Shown here piece by piece: positions 1-8,404 of a stretch of 64,000 nucleotides of DNA. A program made the position numbers and the translations under genes. Position 1 is the stretch's first letter. Each line of letters opens with the position of its first letter. The notes under the pieces were generated by a model that was not told the origin of the DNA, did no database searches, and was given only the letters and a program-made list of their open reading frames with translations. This stretch comes from Planctomycetota bacterium (GTDB lineage: Bacteria > Planctomycetota > Planctomycetia > Planctomycetales > Planctomycetaceae): the NCBI GenBank assembly GCA_023417655.1, contig JAEZFD010000029.1, positions 62,001-126,000 of the forward strand. Reading direction: 5' to 3'.

Positions 1-277
1 TCACGTTCGCGAGTGCCTGCACGCCGTCCGGGCCGCAGGCCTCAAAGAACGCGGACTGCGGCTTCACGATCGCCACTTCAGGAGCGATGACATCGATCAC
101 CCGGCAGCAGAATTCTTCGTAAGCACTGGCGTAGACTGTTCCCTGACGCGAACTCCGTTCTTCCGCCCGACGGCGAATTTCGACCGGCAGCAATTCCCAG
201 CGCGGGTCCAGACCCACGAGAGCGGGTGTCTGTTTGGAGCGGATTGCCTGATGAAGGCGAACGGCGAATTGAGTCAT
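1..277 (-). CDS. pyrF: Orotidine 5'-phosphate decarboxylase, N-terminal part (cut by window edge)
   Basis: This is the first 92 codons of a minus-strand gene that runs off the left edge. The protein would decarboxylate OMP to UMP, the last step of de novo pyrimidine synthesis in the cytoplasm. The visible part carries the type-2 OMP decarboxylase opening: a VGLDPR motif near residue 22, followed by a long helix and a VKPQSAFFE motif (the KPN.AFFE strand of the family) near residue 75. The ATG at 275-277 is the only plausible start. The catalytic D-K-D region lies outside the window. The next gene to the right is divergent, with a 334-base shared upstream region. Confidence 0.87.
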   Translation of the reverse strand, partial: MTQFAVRLHQAIRSKQTPALVGLDPRWELLPVEIRRRAEERSSRQGTVYASAYEEFCCRVIDVIAPEVAIVKPQSAFFEACGPDGVQALANV

Positions 278-611
278 AGTCGTTAACCTTGCAAAAGCGG
301 TGATCCGTTCCGTTTTTCCCCGGTCAGGCGGAACTTCACCGGACGTCCGAGCGGGGAACTCTGCAGCCGGATTCCGTTCTCAGGAAGAACGATAACGATT
401 GCCGTGCAGTCGAACCATGGATTCGTCTGGACAGAAAGTGCCGAAAGCGAGTTAAATCCCCACGACGTTTCCAGGATGGAACTTTCGATCTCCCGACTCA
501 AGGGGGGGTGTGACCGGAATTTTCCGGCGGTTTTAACCTGTAGGCTCGTACCTACGGCTTCCTTTACCGGCACCCTTCCGCGGTCAGACCACTCCAGTCA
601 CGGATAGACTT
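278..611. other. Divergent intergenic region between pyrF and the ABC exporter gene
   Basis: This 334-base stretch separates divergent starts and must hold both promoters. A GTG-started minus-strand frame (283-573, 96 codons) fits just upstream of pyrF, but its predicted protein has no recognisable domain or signal, so I do not call it a gene. No clear hairpin or operator was found. Confidence 0.4.
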
Positions 612-2669
612 GTGGACAGCTTTCCCCGACTTTGGCCTTATCTCAAGCCGTTCAGCAAACAGCTGATCGTCTCTTTTTTCCTCGGAATTCTCATTGCCAC
701 CCTCTGGGGAGCCAATCTGACGGTCGCGTTTCCCATCATCAAACTGTTGATGGAACACACGAGTCTCCACGAGTATGTCGATCAGCGGATCGCGACGGCC
801 AAGGAGAACGAAGAGCGGCTGCTCGCTGCCAAAGAAGAGCTGGACGAAAAGCTCAAGGCATTTGAAGAGCAGAACATCGGAAAGCACGACGAGCAGTACG
901 TACAACTGCTCGAATCCGGAGCTAGGCGGCAACGCCAGCTGGCGACAGAACATCGAACGCTTTACCAGTTCGGGTGGGTCAAACTCTACGTCTTGCCCTA
1001 TGTCCCGCAGAACGAATTCCAGACGCTCGTCTGGCTCTTTGTTCTACTGATGGTGGCGACATTCATCAAAGGGGCCCTCATGTACTGGCAGGACGTCCTC
1101 ATCGGGAACGTCTCTGAACAGGCGGTCGGCGGCCTAAGAAAAGACCTACTCACGCATGTTCTCGGGCTCGACTACCAGTCACTCAGTCTTGAAGGGCAGA
1201 GCGGGCTGATGTCGCGGTTCACCTATGACGCAGAGCAGCTGTCGCAGGGAATCACGATGCTGGGCGGCCGGATGATTCGCGAGCCGCTCAAGTGTCTCGC
1301 ATGTATGGCACTGGCGCTGTATGTCAACTGGCGACTGACCTTCCTGTCGTTGATCTTCATTCCGCTGCTCGGCCTGTTCCTCGCCAAGTTGGGTTCCACT
1401 CTGAAACGTGCCAGCCGCCGGATGATGGAAAGCATGTCGAGCATCTATAAAGTGCTCGAGGAAACTTTTGACGGCCTGAAGGTCGTCGTCGGATTTCATA
1501 ACGCCAAGCATCATCGTCAGCTGTTCGATCAGCAGTACGACAGCTATTTCCGTAAGGCAATGCGCGTCGTCCGGATCGATGCCGCTGCGAAACCGCTGCT
1601 TGAATTTTTTGGATTGGCGGCGATGTTCACCGCTCTGATCCCCGGGGCCTATCTGGTGATTCGTGGAAAGACCGAAATCTGGGGAGTCCAGCTCGCCACA
1701 CACGTGATGGATGGTGCTGAACTCGGCATGATCTACGCACTGCTGGCAGGTCTGCTGGATCCCTGTCGAAAATTGTCGGCCGTGTTCCCCCGACTGAAGC
1801 GATCGACAGCAGCTATCGATCGAATTTTCACGCTGATCGACCAGAAGAGCCTGATTGAATCACCACCGAATGCCGAGCCCTTCCCACGGCATCATGCCAA
1901 CATCGAATTCTCCGACGTCTCCTTCCGCTATCAGTCCAAGTCGGTCGGCGCTCAACGTCGGATGGCACTTGAACACGTCAACCTGAACGTAAAGTTTGGG
2001 GAAGTCGTCGCGATCGTCGGTCCGAACGGATGCGGAAAATCGACTCTCGTGAATCTCCTGCCACGGTTCTATGACCCTGATGGTGGAGAGATCCTGATCG
2101 ACGGCCGTCCGATGAAGGACATTCCGCTCGCTGACCTGCGACATCAGGTCGGTGTGGTGATGCAGGACACGATTCTGTTCGACGGATCGATCGCAGATAA
2201 CATCCGATATGGGTCCGAAAATGCGACACGTTCTCAGATCGAAGAGGCCGCTCGTCGGGCTCACGTGATGCCGATTGTTGATCAGCTGCCAGAAGGGTTC
2301 GACACCCATATCGGCGGTAAAGGAAAAGAACTCTCCGGCGGACAGCGTCAACGAATCGCCCTCGCCCGGATGATCCTTCGCGATCCGTCTGTGCTGGTTC
2401 TGGATGAAGCGACGTCAGCCGCAGATGCTGAAAGCGAAGCACTGATCCACGAGGCACTGAAAGACTTCGTCAAAGGTCGCACGACGTTCCTGATTTCTCA
2501 CACGATCTCGCAGAGTCTGCTCGATTTCGTAACGCGAATTGTCGTGATGGAACACGGCCAGATCATTGCGACGGGGACACACGAGCAACTGCTCGAGTGC
2601 TGTCCCATTTACCATCGCCTGTATCACTCGCCGGCCCGCCAGACAGGACAGATCAAGATCGCCGCATAA
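612..2669 (+). CDS. MsbA-type ABC exporter (transmembrane domain fused to ATPase)
   Basis: This is a half-size ABC exporter of 685 residues that would work as a homodimer in the cytoplasmic membrane, pumping a lipid, drug or peptide; the substrate cannot be read from sequence. The transmembrane domain fills about residues 15-400 and the nucleotide-binding domain 430-670. The ATPase is intact: Walker A at 470-478 (GPNGCGKST), Q-loop Q518, LSGGQ at 574-578, Walker B ending in DEA at 598-600, and switch His630. An extra charged, coiled-coil-like segment (about 55-120) sits between the first two membrane helices and makes the protein about 100 residues longer than MsbA. The start is GTG; no better in-frame ATG exists upstream. 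A terminator follows 37 bases after the stop. Confidence 0.9.
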   Translation: MDSFPRLWPYLKPFSKQLIVSFFLGILIATLWGANLTVAFPIIKLLMEHTSLHEYVDQRIATAKENEERLLAAKEELDEKLKAFEEQNIGKHDEQYVQLLESGARRQRQLATEHRTLYQFGWVKLYVLPYVPQNEFQTLVWLFVLLMVATFIKGALMYWQDVLIGNVSEQAVGGLRKDLLTHVLGLDYQSLSLEGQSGLMSRFTYDAEQLSQGITMLGGRMIREPLKCLACMALALYVNWRLTFLSLIFIPLLGLFLAKLGSTLKRASRRMMESMSSIYKVLEETFDGLKVVVGFHNAKHHRQLFDQQYDSYFRKAMRVVRIDAAAKPLLEFFGLAAMFTALIPGAYLVIRGKTEIWGVQLATHVMDGAELGMIYALLAGLLDPCRKLSAVFPRLKRSTAAIDRIFTLIDQKSLIESPPNAEPFPRHHANIEFSDVSFRYQSKSVGAQRRMALEHVNLNVKFGEVVAIVGPNGCGKSTLVNLLPRFYDPDGGEILIDGRPMKDIPLADLRHQVGVVMQDTILFDGSIADNIRYGSENATRSQIEEAARRAHVMPIVDQLPEGFDTHIGGKGKELSGGQRQRIALARMILRDPSVLVLDEATSAADAESEALIHEALKDFVKGRTTFLISHTISQSLLDFVTRIVVMEHGQIIATGTHEQLLECCPIYHRLYHSPARQTGQIKIAA

Positions 2670-2705
2670 GCCGCCGCGATGTTCGTCGTGAGTTTAAAAT
2701 TCATC

Positions 2706-2742
2706 AAGGACGCTCGGTTTTCAAAAGCCGGACGTCCTTTTT
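2706..2742 (+). terminator. Rho-independent terminator after the ABC exporter gene
   Basis: An outer stem AAGGACG/CGTCCTT encloses an inner CGG/CCG stem and is followed by a T run into 2742. It lies 37 bases downstream of the exporter stop codon and ends that transcript before the ketoacyl synthase gene. Confidence 0.75.
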
Positions 2743-2960
2743 CGTTAAATTCCACAAGCGATCACCGATTCAATCCCGTCAGTTTCGCATGAAATCCCAC
2801 CGTGCTTGCAAGCCCCTGCTGACCTGCCAGAATACGTCTGGTCCTGATCTCTCGCGGAGCCCGTGCGGCTGACGCTCGTCATTCTTGTGAATGCGGCGGA
2901 GACAGGCCGACACTCTTCTGCTGACTGCCTGGCTTCACCGTGCTGCCTGATCGCCCTGGA

Positions 2961-4202
2961 ATGCGTTCTCCCGTGAGAATTGCCATTACCGGGCTGGGAA
3001 TGGTGACTCCCTTCGGCCTCACTGCGAAACAAAGCTGGGCCGGAATCTGTTCAGGTCAAAGCGCCGTTCGCTGGCTCCCCCCGGAATTCGGAACTCATCC
3101 TGCGTTCCAGAAACATCCGCTCTTCGGAGCAGCCGTCCCGTGGAACACCGATGAATCATCACGGTTGGTTCCCTTCGCCCGACAGGCCGCTCGAGAAGCG
3201 ATCGCTCAGTCCGGGCTGAGTTCCGGCGATCTGCAATCAGCGGGGTGTGTCTTCGGGACCAGCAAAATCGAAATGTCGGTCTTCGATACGTTCGTCGCCG
3301 ACTTCCGCTCGCCCGATGCCTTCCATCAAAAGAACAGGGCTCCTGAGTTCTGGGAGAGCACGTCTCCGGCAGGGCCGGCAGAGGCGCTTGCCCGCGACTG
3401 GAAATGCGGAGCGGCTGTGATTGCCCCCGTTGCCGCCTGCGCGACGGGGCTTGTCAGTCTGTTACGTGCCTCGGAACTGATTCAGGCAGGAGACTGCAAA
3501 ATCGCACTGGCCGGGAGCGCTGATGCCTCCCTTCACCCGGGACTGCTGTCATCCTATCGTCGCCTCGGAGTTCAGGCCCATCCCGGTGAGAATCCTGCCG
3601 AAGCCTGTCGCCCGTTCGATCGGAACCGGACTGGCTTCGCAGTCGGGGAAGGGGCGGCATGCCTTGTCATGGAGGAATGGGAACATGCCTGCTCGCGCGG
3701 AGCCCCGATTCTCGCGGAGTGGATTGGGGGGCGACTGGGCAGTGATCCTTCCGGCATCACTCAGGTCAACTCCGACGGGCGGACGCTGACGGAAATGATT
3801 CAACGTCTATTACGGGATCACCAGCTCTCACCCGAAGACATTTCCTGCGTCAGTCTGCATGGCACCGCGACCCGACTGAACGATGCGGCGGAGGCGGCCG
3901 CAATGCAACAAATTTTCGGGCAGCTCAGGCCATTCGCTTTCGGACTCAAAGGGGCGATCGGACATCTGATGGGCGCCGCCGGCTCCGTCGAAACAGCGGT
4001 CTCGATTCTCAGCCTGCTTCATCAGAAGGTGCCGCCGACATGCAATCATGAAACCCCGGACGCTCCCTTAGCGGTTCGACTCCTGCCCAGTTCCATGAAG
4101 GCTGAGCTGAAAACAATCCTGAAGGTCTCCCTGGGTTTCGGGGGACATGTGGCGACCGCCCTGGTGAAACAGGCTTCCATGGAGGATCAAGTGATCAGGT
4201 AG
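2961..4202 (+). CDS. Beta-ketoacyl-ACP synthase (FabF/KAS II-like condensing enzyme)
   Basis: This is a thiolase-fold condensing enzyme of 413 residues that would extend an acyl chain with malonyl-ACP. The Cys-His-His triad is present: C160 in a VAACATG motif, H300 in LHGTATRLND and H335 in GHLMGAAG; the lysine before the second His motif is also kept. The N-terminus ITGLGMVTPFG is typical. An in-frame GTG at 2940 would add seven residues; I prefer the ATG because it begins right before the conserved first strand. Divergence from housekeeping FabF (for example RLND for PLND) and the lack of neighbouring acpP or fabG suggest a specialised role in secondary lipid or polyketide synthesis rather than bulk fatty-acid elongation; that is inference. 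Confidence 0.85.
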   Translation: MRSPVRIAITGLGMVTPFGLTAKQSWAGICSGQSAVRWLPPEFGTHPAFQKHPLFGAAVPWNTDESSRLVPFARQAAREAIAQSGLSSGDLQSAGCVFGTSKIEMSVFDTFVADFRSPDAFHQKNRAPEFWESTSPAGPAEALARDWKCGAAVIAPVAACATGLVSLLRASELIQAGDCKIALAGSADASLHPGLLSSYRRLGVQAHPGENPAEACRPFDRNRTGFAVGEGAACLVMEEWEHACSRGAPILAEWIGGRLGSDPSGITQVNSDGRTLTEMIQRLLRDHQLSPEDISCVSLHGTATRLNDAAEAAAMQQIFGQLRPFAFGLKGAIGHLMGAAGSVETAVSILSLLHQKVPPTCNHETPDAPLAVRLLPSSMKAELKTILKVSLGFGGHVATALVKQASMEDQVIR

Positions 4203-4333
4203 TTTCGTATGTCGAAACGACCGTTGAAAAACGGGGTTTGAAAAACGTCGCTGCACAGGCAAGGGGGAAGACAACCTGCTCTAATACTGTACTGACGGCA
4301 TGACTCGAGATTGGCGGATAGGGAACGCGACAG

Positions 4334-5212
4334 ATGACAGCAAAATTGATCGATGGAAAAGCGACTGCGGCTCGTCTGAATCAGGAACTCGCAGTGCGCG
4401 TCGCGGAGTTCAAATCGCGAACGGGCATCACGGCTCATCTCGCAGCCATTCTCGTCGGTGATGATCCGGCCAGTGCGGTCTATGTGCGAAATAAGCAGAA
4501 GGCTTGTGCCTCCGCGGGCATGGAAAGCACACTGCACCAGCTCCCTGCTTCGACCACTGAACAGGAACTGCTCGACCTGATCCAGCGATTGAATCAGGAT
4601 CGCACTGTGCATGGGATTCTCGTCCAGCTGCCACTTCCGAAGCAGATTGATGAACTGACGATCCTCGATGCCGTCACCCCATTGAAGGATGTTGACTGCT
4701 TCCATCCAGAGAACGTCGGACTGATGGTTCAGGGCCGTCCCCGATTTCTGCCATGTACACCTGCCGGCTGTCAGTTCTTGATCACGGACTCAGGCATTGA
4801 AACACAGGGGAAGCACGCCGTTGTTCTTGGACGCAGCGAGATCGTGGGCAAGCCCATGGCATTGCTGCTCATGCAGAAGGGACTCGGCGCCGATGCGACC
4901 GTGACAGTGGCCCATTCGCGGACCAAAAATCTGGCTGATCTCACCCGCCAGGCGGATCTGTTGATTGCCGCAGTCGGACGTCCGATGACCGTGACCGCCG
5001 ACATGGTAAAACCAGGAGCCTGCGTGATTGATGTCGGCACGAATCGCGTCGATGGAAAACTGGTCGGCGATGTCGACTTCGCAGCGGTTCGCGAAGTGGC
5101 CGGCGCAATTACTCCGGTCCCTGGTGGAGTGGGTCCCATGACCATCGCCATGCTGATAGAAAACACCCTGACCGCCGCAAAGGTTCAGAACGGAGAAGCC
5201 GTCAGCCGGTAG
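4334..5212 (+). CDS. folD: Bifunctional methylenetetrahydrofolate dehydrogenase / methenyltetrahydrofolate cyclohydrolase
   Basis: This cytoplasmic enzyme of 292 residues interconverts 5,10-methylene-, 5,10-methenyl- and 10-formyl-tetrahydrofolate, supplying one-carbon units for purines, fMet-tRNA and thymidylate. Length and motifs fit the family exactly. K54 (YVRNKQK), Q98 (VQLPLP) and D121 (KDVD) match the catalytic residues of E. coli FolD in both identity and number. The dinucleotide-binding GRSEIVGKP lies at 166-174 and the C-terminal TPVPGGVGPMT at 260-270. The ATG at 4334 gives the normal N-terminus. It converges with the next minus-strand gene, with only 11 bases between the stops. 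Confidence 0.97.
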   Translation: MTAKLIDGKATAARLNQELAVRVAEFKSRTGITAHLAAILVGDDPASAVYVRNKQKACASAGMESTLHQLPASTTEQELLDLIQRLNQDRTVHGILVQLPLPKQIDELTILDAVTPLKDVDCFHPENVGLMVQGRPRFLPCTPAGCQFLITDSGIETQGKHAVVLGRSEIVGKPMALLLMQKGLGADATVTVAHSRTKNLADLTRQADLLIAAVGRPMTVTADMVKPGACVIDVGTNRVDGKLVGDVDFAAVREVAGAITPVPGGVGPMTIAMLIENTLTAAKVQNGEAVSR

Positions 5213-5223
5213 AGTCGGTTGCC

Positions 5224-6408
5224 CTAATGAATTGGTCTCTGCGAACTCGCTGGCTGGGCTTCGAACCACGCCGGCGAGGTCGAAGCTCCCTCAGGCAGCC
5301 CAGTTGGTCGTGTCGGGATCTTCGCGGTGGAACTCGGTCGCGCCGTCGATCCCGCCCAGTCCGTGTCGTCACTTCCGGTCAGTTGAACCTTTCCCGCGGC
5401 CTCCGCATCTTCAGGCTGAGACGCCAGCACAGCCGAGGCTCCTGACTGTTTCGAATTCATTGCAGGTGACATTCTGCCTGGAGACTGCCCCGGGCGATGC
5501 TGCCGGGCAAGTTGCCCGATATCGACCACAGTGCCATGGCTGGGCAACTTCCAGACATTGGCATTCGACGCCAGCAGTGGAGAATTCACCTCTGGATTCT
5601 TGATATCCATGATCATGGACATCTGAGCGTCTGGCCATTCCAGCTTAATCTTCAGTGGCAGTTGGTGCCCGTTCGGAAGAATGGTGTGATGATCCAGTCT
5701 CGCACGAGCCAACACTTTTCCACCGGGGAGCCGCAGTGAATGTTCCTGAACGCATCCGAGAACGAGGTTTACTTTGACCACCCGTTCGACATTTTCACCG
5801 AGTGGAGACTCGCTGTTCGAAACGAGTTCCACGGTACCGTCAGCCACGGCAGGTCGGCGGAGTTCGAATTCACCGCCATTCAGCGGAACGACCCCGAACA
5901 CCTCCATCAGCCATAACGGGTGGATGTGAATCGGCATTTCCAGTTCCTGCATCGCCAAGGCCACATCCTCATGACTCGCAGTCATGACCTGTGGCTGATC
6001 CTTGGACCAGATCCAGAATCGCTCAGAGTTCGAGCCGATATCGACTTCATGCCCGCCTGAGAGTGGATTTGACACCATCAGGCGAAAGTTACTCGGCGCT
6101 TGTGCTGCAATCGTGGCAGGGAGGGCAACCGGCACTCCTTCAACCTTTAAACGAACCGAACCGGAACGCCATGAAGTCAGGACAGGATGTTCTTCTGTCT
6201 TCTGAAAATTGCTGTTCAGGCAAGCGAGAATCTCATCTTTGGTCGCTCCCGGGGGCAACGCACTCGGCGGTGCCTTCTTCGCCCAACCGACGCCGGACCG
6301 CGACGCACATCCAACATGCGTGACCATCACCACCAGCAGTGAGAGATAAAGTCCCGTCTTCATGAACCGGGAAGCGATCCGAGCGGTCGACCACGTCGAG
6401 TCTTTCAT
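5224..6408 (-). CDS. Putative lipoprotein with LolA/LolB-like character
   Basis: This exported protein of 394 residues has no firm family assignment. The N-terminus has a hydrophobic stretch (about residues 16-33) ending in a lipobox, THVGC, so it is probably lipid-anchored after cleavage at Cys34. The middle part has alternating beta-strand segments (SVRLKVEGVP, NFRLMVSNP, SERFWIWSKD) that recall the open beta-barrel of LolA/LolB-type lipoprotein carriers; this is an impression, not a proof. The last 100 residues are Ser/Pro/Ala/Gly-rich and probably disordered. Its ATG overlaps the stop of the upstream gene (ATGA at 6405-6408), implying translational coupling. Met16 is an alternative start that trims the signal peptide to usual length. 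Confidence 0.6.
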   Translation of the reverse strand: MKDSTWSTARIASRFMKTGLYLSLLVVMVTHVGCASRSGVGWAKKAPPSALPPGATKDEILACLNSNFQKTEEHPVLTSWRSGSVRLKVEGVPVALPATIAAQAPSNFRLMVSNPLSGGHEVDIGSNSERFWIWSKDQPQVMTASHEDVALAMQELEMPIHIHPLWLMEVFGVVPLNGGEFELRRPAVADGTVELVSNSESPLGENVERVVKVNLVLGCVQEHSLRLPGGKVLARARLDHHTILPNGHQLPLKIKLEWPDAQMSMIMDIKNPEVNSPLLASNANVWKLPSHGTVVDIGQLARQHRPGQSPGRMSPAMNSKQSGASAVLASQPEDAEAAGKVQLTGSDDTDWAGSTARPSSTAKIPTRPTGLPEGASTSPAWFEAQPASSQRPIH

Positions 6409-6899
6409 GCCGCTTCCCAGTGCGTGAGGAGTTGCTGGTCGAGAACTGCCCGCAACTCAGAGATCTCGGTTGCAGAAAGTTGTTGATCGCGGAGCTGATA
6501 CGGGCCTTCTCCACGTGACCCCGACAACTCGAGATATTCGATGTCGTCGAGGTGGGTCGAGCCGTCCAGTTTCAAACGCCGCTTCTGCAATAAAGTCAGT
6601 GCCAGAACGTAGGCCAGTTTCTCCTGCAAAGGATTAGGAGACTCGATGAGCTGCTCAAAGAATTTGAAGAGCACTTCAGGGTCTGTCACCTTCCGTTGCT
6701 CGTGCTTGGGAGTCGGCACCTGACACCGCCAGAAGCCGACCGCATCGGCCGGCATGCCTTCCCAGCCTTCTTCACTGAAGTCCAGTCGCTCCTGCTGCCC
6801 GGCGCGTTCGACCAGCACGGAATAGCACATCGCCCCGGGAACAAGCGGCTTGCCTGTTCCAGCACATGTCTTGGTGATGGGGCGAAAACGGTATTCCAT
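6405..6899 (-). CDS. Conserved protein of unknown function coupled to the downstream lipoprotein gene
   Basis: This 164-residue soluble protein begins with a short beta-rich segment containing a CAGTGKPL motif and a second cysteine (residues 12-25), which could be part of a small metal-binding or ribbon-like fold. The remainder is helical and charged. No signal peptide or membrane segment is seen, so it should be cytoplasmic. It is the first gene of a two-gene operon: its TGA overlaps the ATG of the lipoprotein gene. I do not recognise a function. The segment DFSEEGWEG and the motif FFEQLIESPNPLQEKLAYVL look like ordered conserved parts rather than filler. Confidence 0.6.
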   Translation of the reverse strand: MEYRFRPITKTCAGTGKPLVPGAMCYSVLVERAGQQERLDFSEEGWEGMPADAVGFWRCQVPTPKHEQRKVTDPEVLFKFFEQLIESPNPLQEKLAYVLALTLLQKRRLKLDGSTHLDDIEYLELSGSRGEGPYQLRDQQLSATEISELRAVLDQQLLTHWEAA

Positions 6900-7017
6900 T
6901 GATCAACGGAGCACAGACAGGACGGGGCGAATGACCCGCGAATCCTAAAGTGAATCCTGATTTCACCTCAAGACGAGTTCCCGTGCTCCGAGAGGGACTG
7001 ACCACATGAACAGGTGG

Positions 7018-8193
7018 TCAGTCGGATTTCGAAGAGGTTGAATCCGCCGCCGCTCCAGAATCGGTGACGGAAGCAGTAACGGAATCAATCACTGCCCGAT
7101 TCTGTTCGTACTCCGAAAGTCGCTGTCGGATCGGGGCCGCGTCCGCCTCTTCTTTCACGAGACTCAGGGCCAGTTTGGCGGTCTCGATCGCTGCTGCGAA
7201 ACGCTCATTTCGGGCGTAAGCTGCCGCCAGAGTGTCCAGATAATCTGGATCTTTGAATTGCGTTTCCTTGCAGACGGCTTCACTCAACTCAAGAGATCGC
7301 TTGGGGTCCCGGATCGACTCCTTGGTCGATGTCGCGAGCAACCAGGCCAGATCATTCCGAATGGAATTCGACGTCGGCGCCAGCTTCAGCGCGACCTCAT
7401 AGTCTTCTTTCGCAGCCTCTTCCTGCCTCAGCTGTTTCTTCACGTATCCGCGATTGCAGATCGCATCCTCACGCTCGGGATTCAGTTCAATCGCCTTGTC
7501 ATACGCGGCAATCGCTTCAGCGAATCGATTCAGCATTCGAAGCGCAATTCCACGGGAGTTGTGGGCGTCGGCCGAGTCCGGTTTGAGCGAGACAGCCTTA
7601 TCAAGATCACGCAAGGCTTCTGAAGTCTGTGAGCGATTCAGCAGCAGGTTTGCACGGGCAAGCAGGCTCGGAAATTCGTCAGGAAAGCTGCTTAGAACAG
7701 AGTCAAACTCTTCGAGAGCCGCCGCATACTCTCCCAATCGCTCATAACAGACCCCGAGGTTGTAATGGAGATTGGTCGAGCTCTCTCCCAGATCATAGGC
7801 CTTCTCGAAGTCTTGAGCAGCTGAAGCCCATTGATCGGCGGCCATCCGGGCAATTCCCCGCAGCTGGTAATTGGTCGCACTGGGATCTGTGCGAATGCGG
7901 GATTCCAGCTCAGCTTCCGCACGCTCCAGCGGGATCGTATCCCGCAGATGCACCCAACCTTTGTTGTCGGGTGAATACCGCCAGTTCGCGTTTGCCCGAT
8001 TGACGGTGAGGACCGTCCCTTGGGGCACTGAACCACTCGCCTCATCCCCGCGCATCAGACGAGCCTCGCGAGACATCACCAGCAATCGCTGGGGGGTATT
8101 TAACACTTCGTCTGAGGCGGTTGCGAACCGGGGAAGCAGTCCCCCGAGGAATCCTAATAAAACAAGCACGTAGACTCGGGTTATGCAAAACAC
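7018..8193 (-). CDS. Exported TPR-repeat protein with N-terminal SH3-like segment
   Basis: This 391-residue protein has a signal peptide (about residues 1-27, cut after ATAS) and should act outside the cytoplasmic membrane. Residues 33-90 resemble a bacterial SH3 domain (GTVLTVNRANANWRYS pattern followed by GWVHL). From about 105 to 270 there are at least five tetratricopeptide repeats with the expected W/L-G-Y-A-P spacing (NLGVCYERLGEYAAALEEF, SRGIALRMLNRFAEAIAAY). TPR arrays bind protein partners; the target is unknown. The start is GTG at 8193; no ATG produces a better signal peptide. It is divergent from the YTV-repeat gene across about 210 bases. Confidence 0.72.
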   Translation of the reverse strand: MFCITRVYVLVLLGFLGGLLPRFATASDEVLNTPQRLLVMSREARLMRGDEASGSVPQGTVLTVNRANANWRYSPDNKGWVHLRDTIPLERAEAELESRIRTDPSATNYQLRGIARMAADQWASAAQDFEKAYDLGESSTNLHYNLGVCYERLGEYAAALEEFDSVLSSFPDEFPSLLARANLLLNRSQTSEALRDLDKAVSLKPDSADAHNSRGIALRMLNRFAEAIAAYDKAIELNPEREDAICNRGYVKKQLRQEEAAKEDYEVALKLAPTSNSIRNDLAWLLATSTKESIRDPKRSLELSEAVCKETQFKDPDYLDTLAAAYARNERFAAAIETAKLALSLVKEEADAAPIRQRLSEYEQNRAVIDSVTASVTDSGAAADSTSSKSD

Positions 8194-8404
8194 AACAGCC
8201 TCCCCAAGGCCAAAAAACTTTCCGGAGTTTCAGGATTTTAGTGCTTGTCAGCCATTTCACCCCAGTTTACTTTAGAACAATCGGACGTCTTTACGCAAAT
8301 TCTCCATTTTTACATATCAACAATCCGTCCAAACGAATTGTTCCGAAATGTTCAACCTTGAGGGGGTCAGGGTGAACGGGTCAGAATGTAGGGGGAGCTC
8401 GTCG

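Noticed and set aside
283..573. A 96-codon minus-strand frame just upstream of pyrF
   Set aside because: It starts with GTG, has no ribosome-binding site, no recognisable domain and sits in a divergent promoter region.
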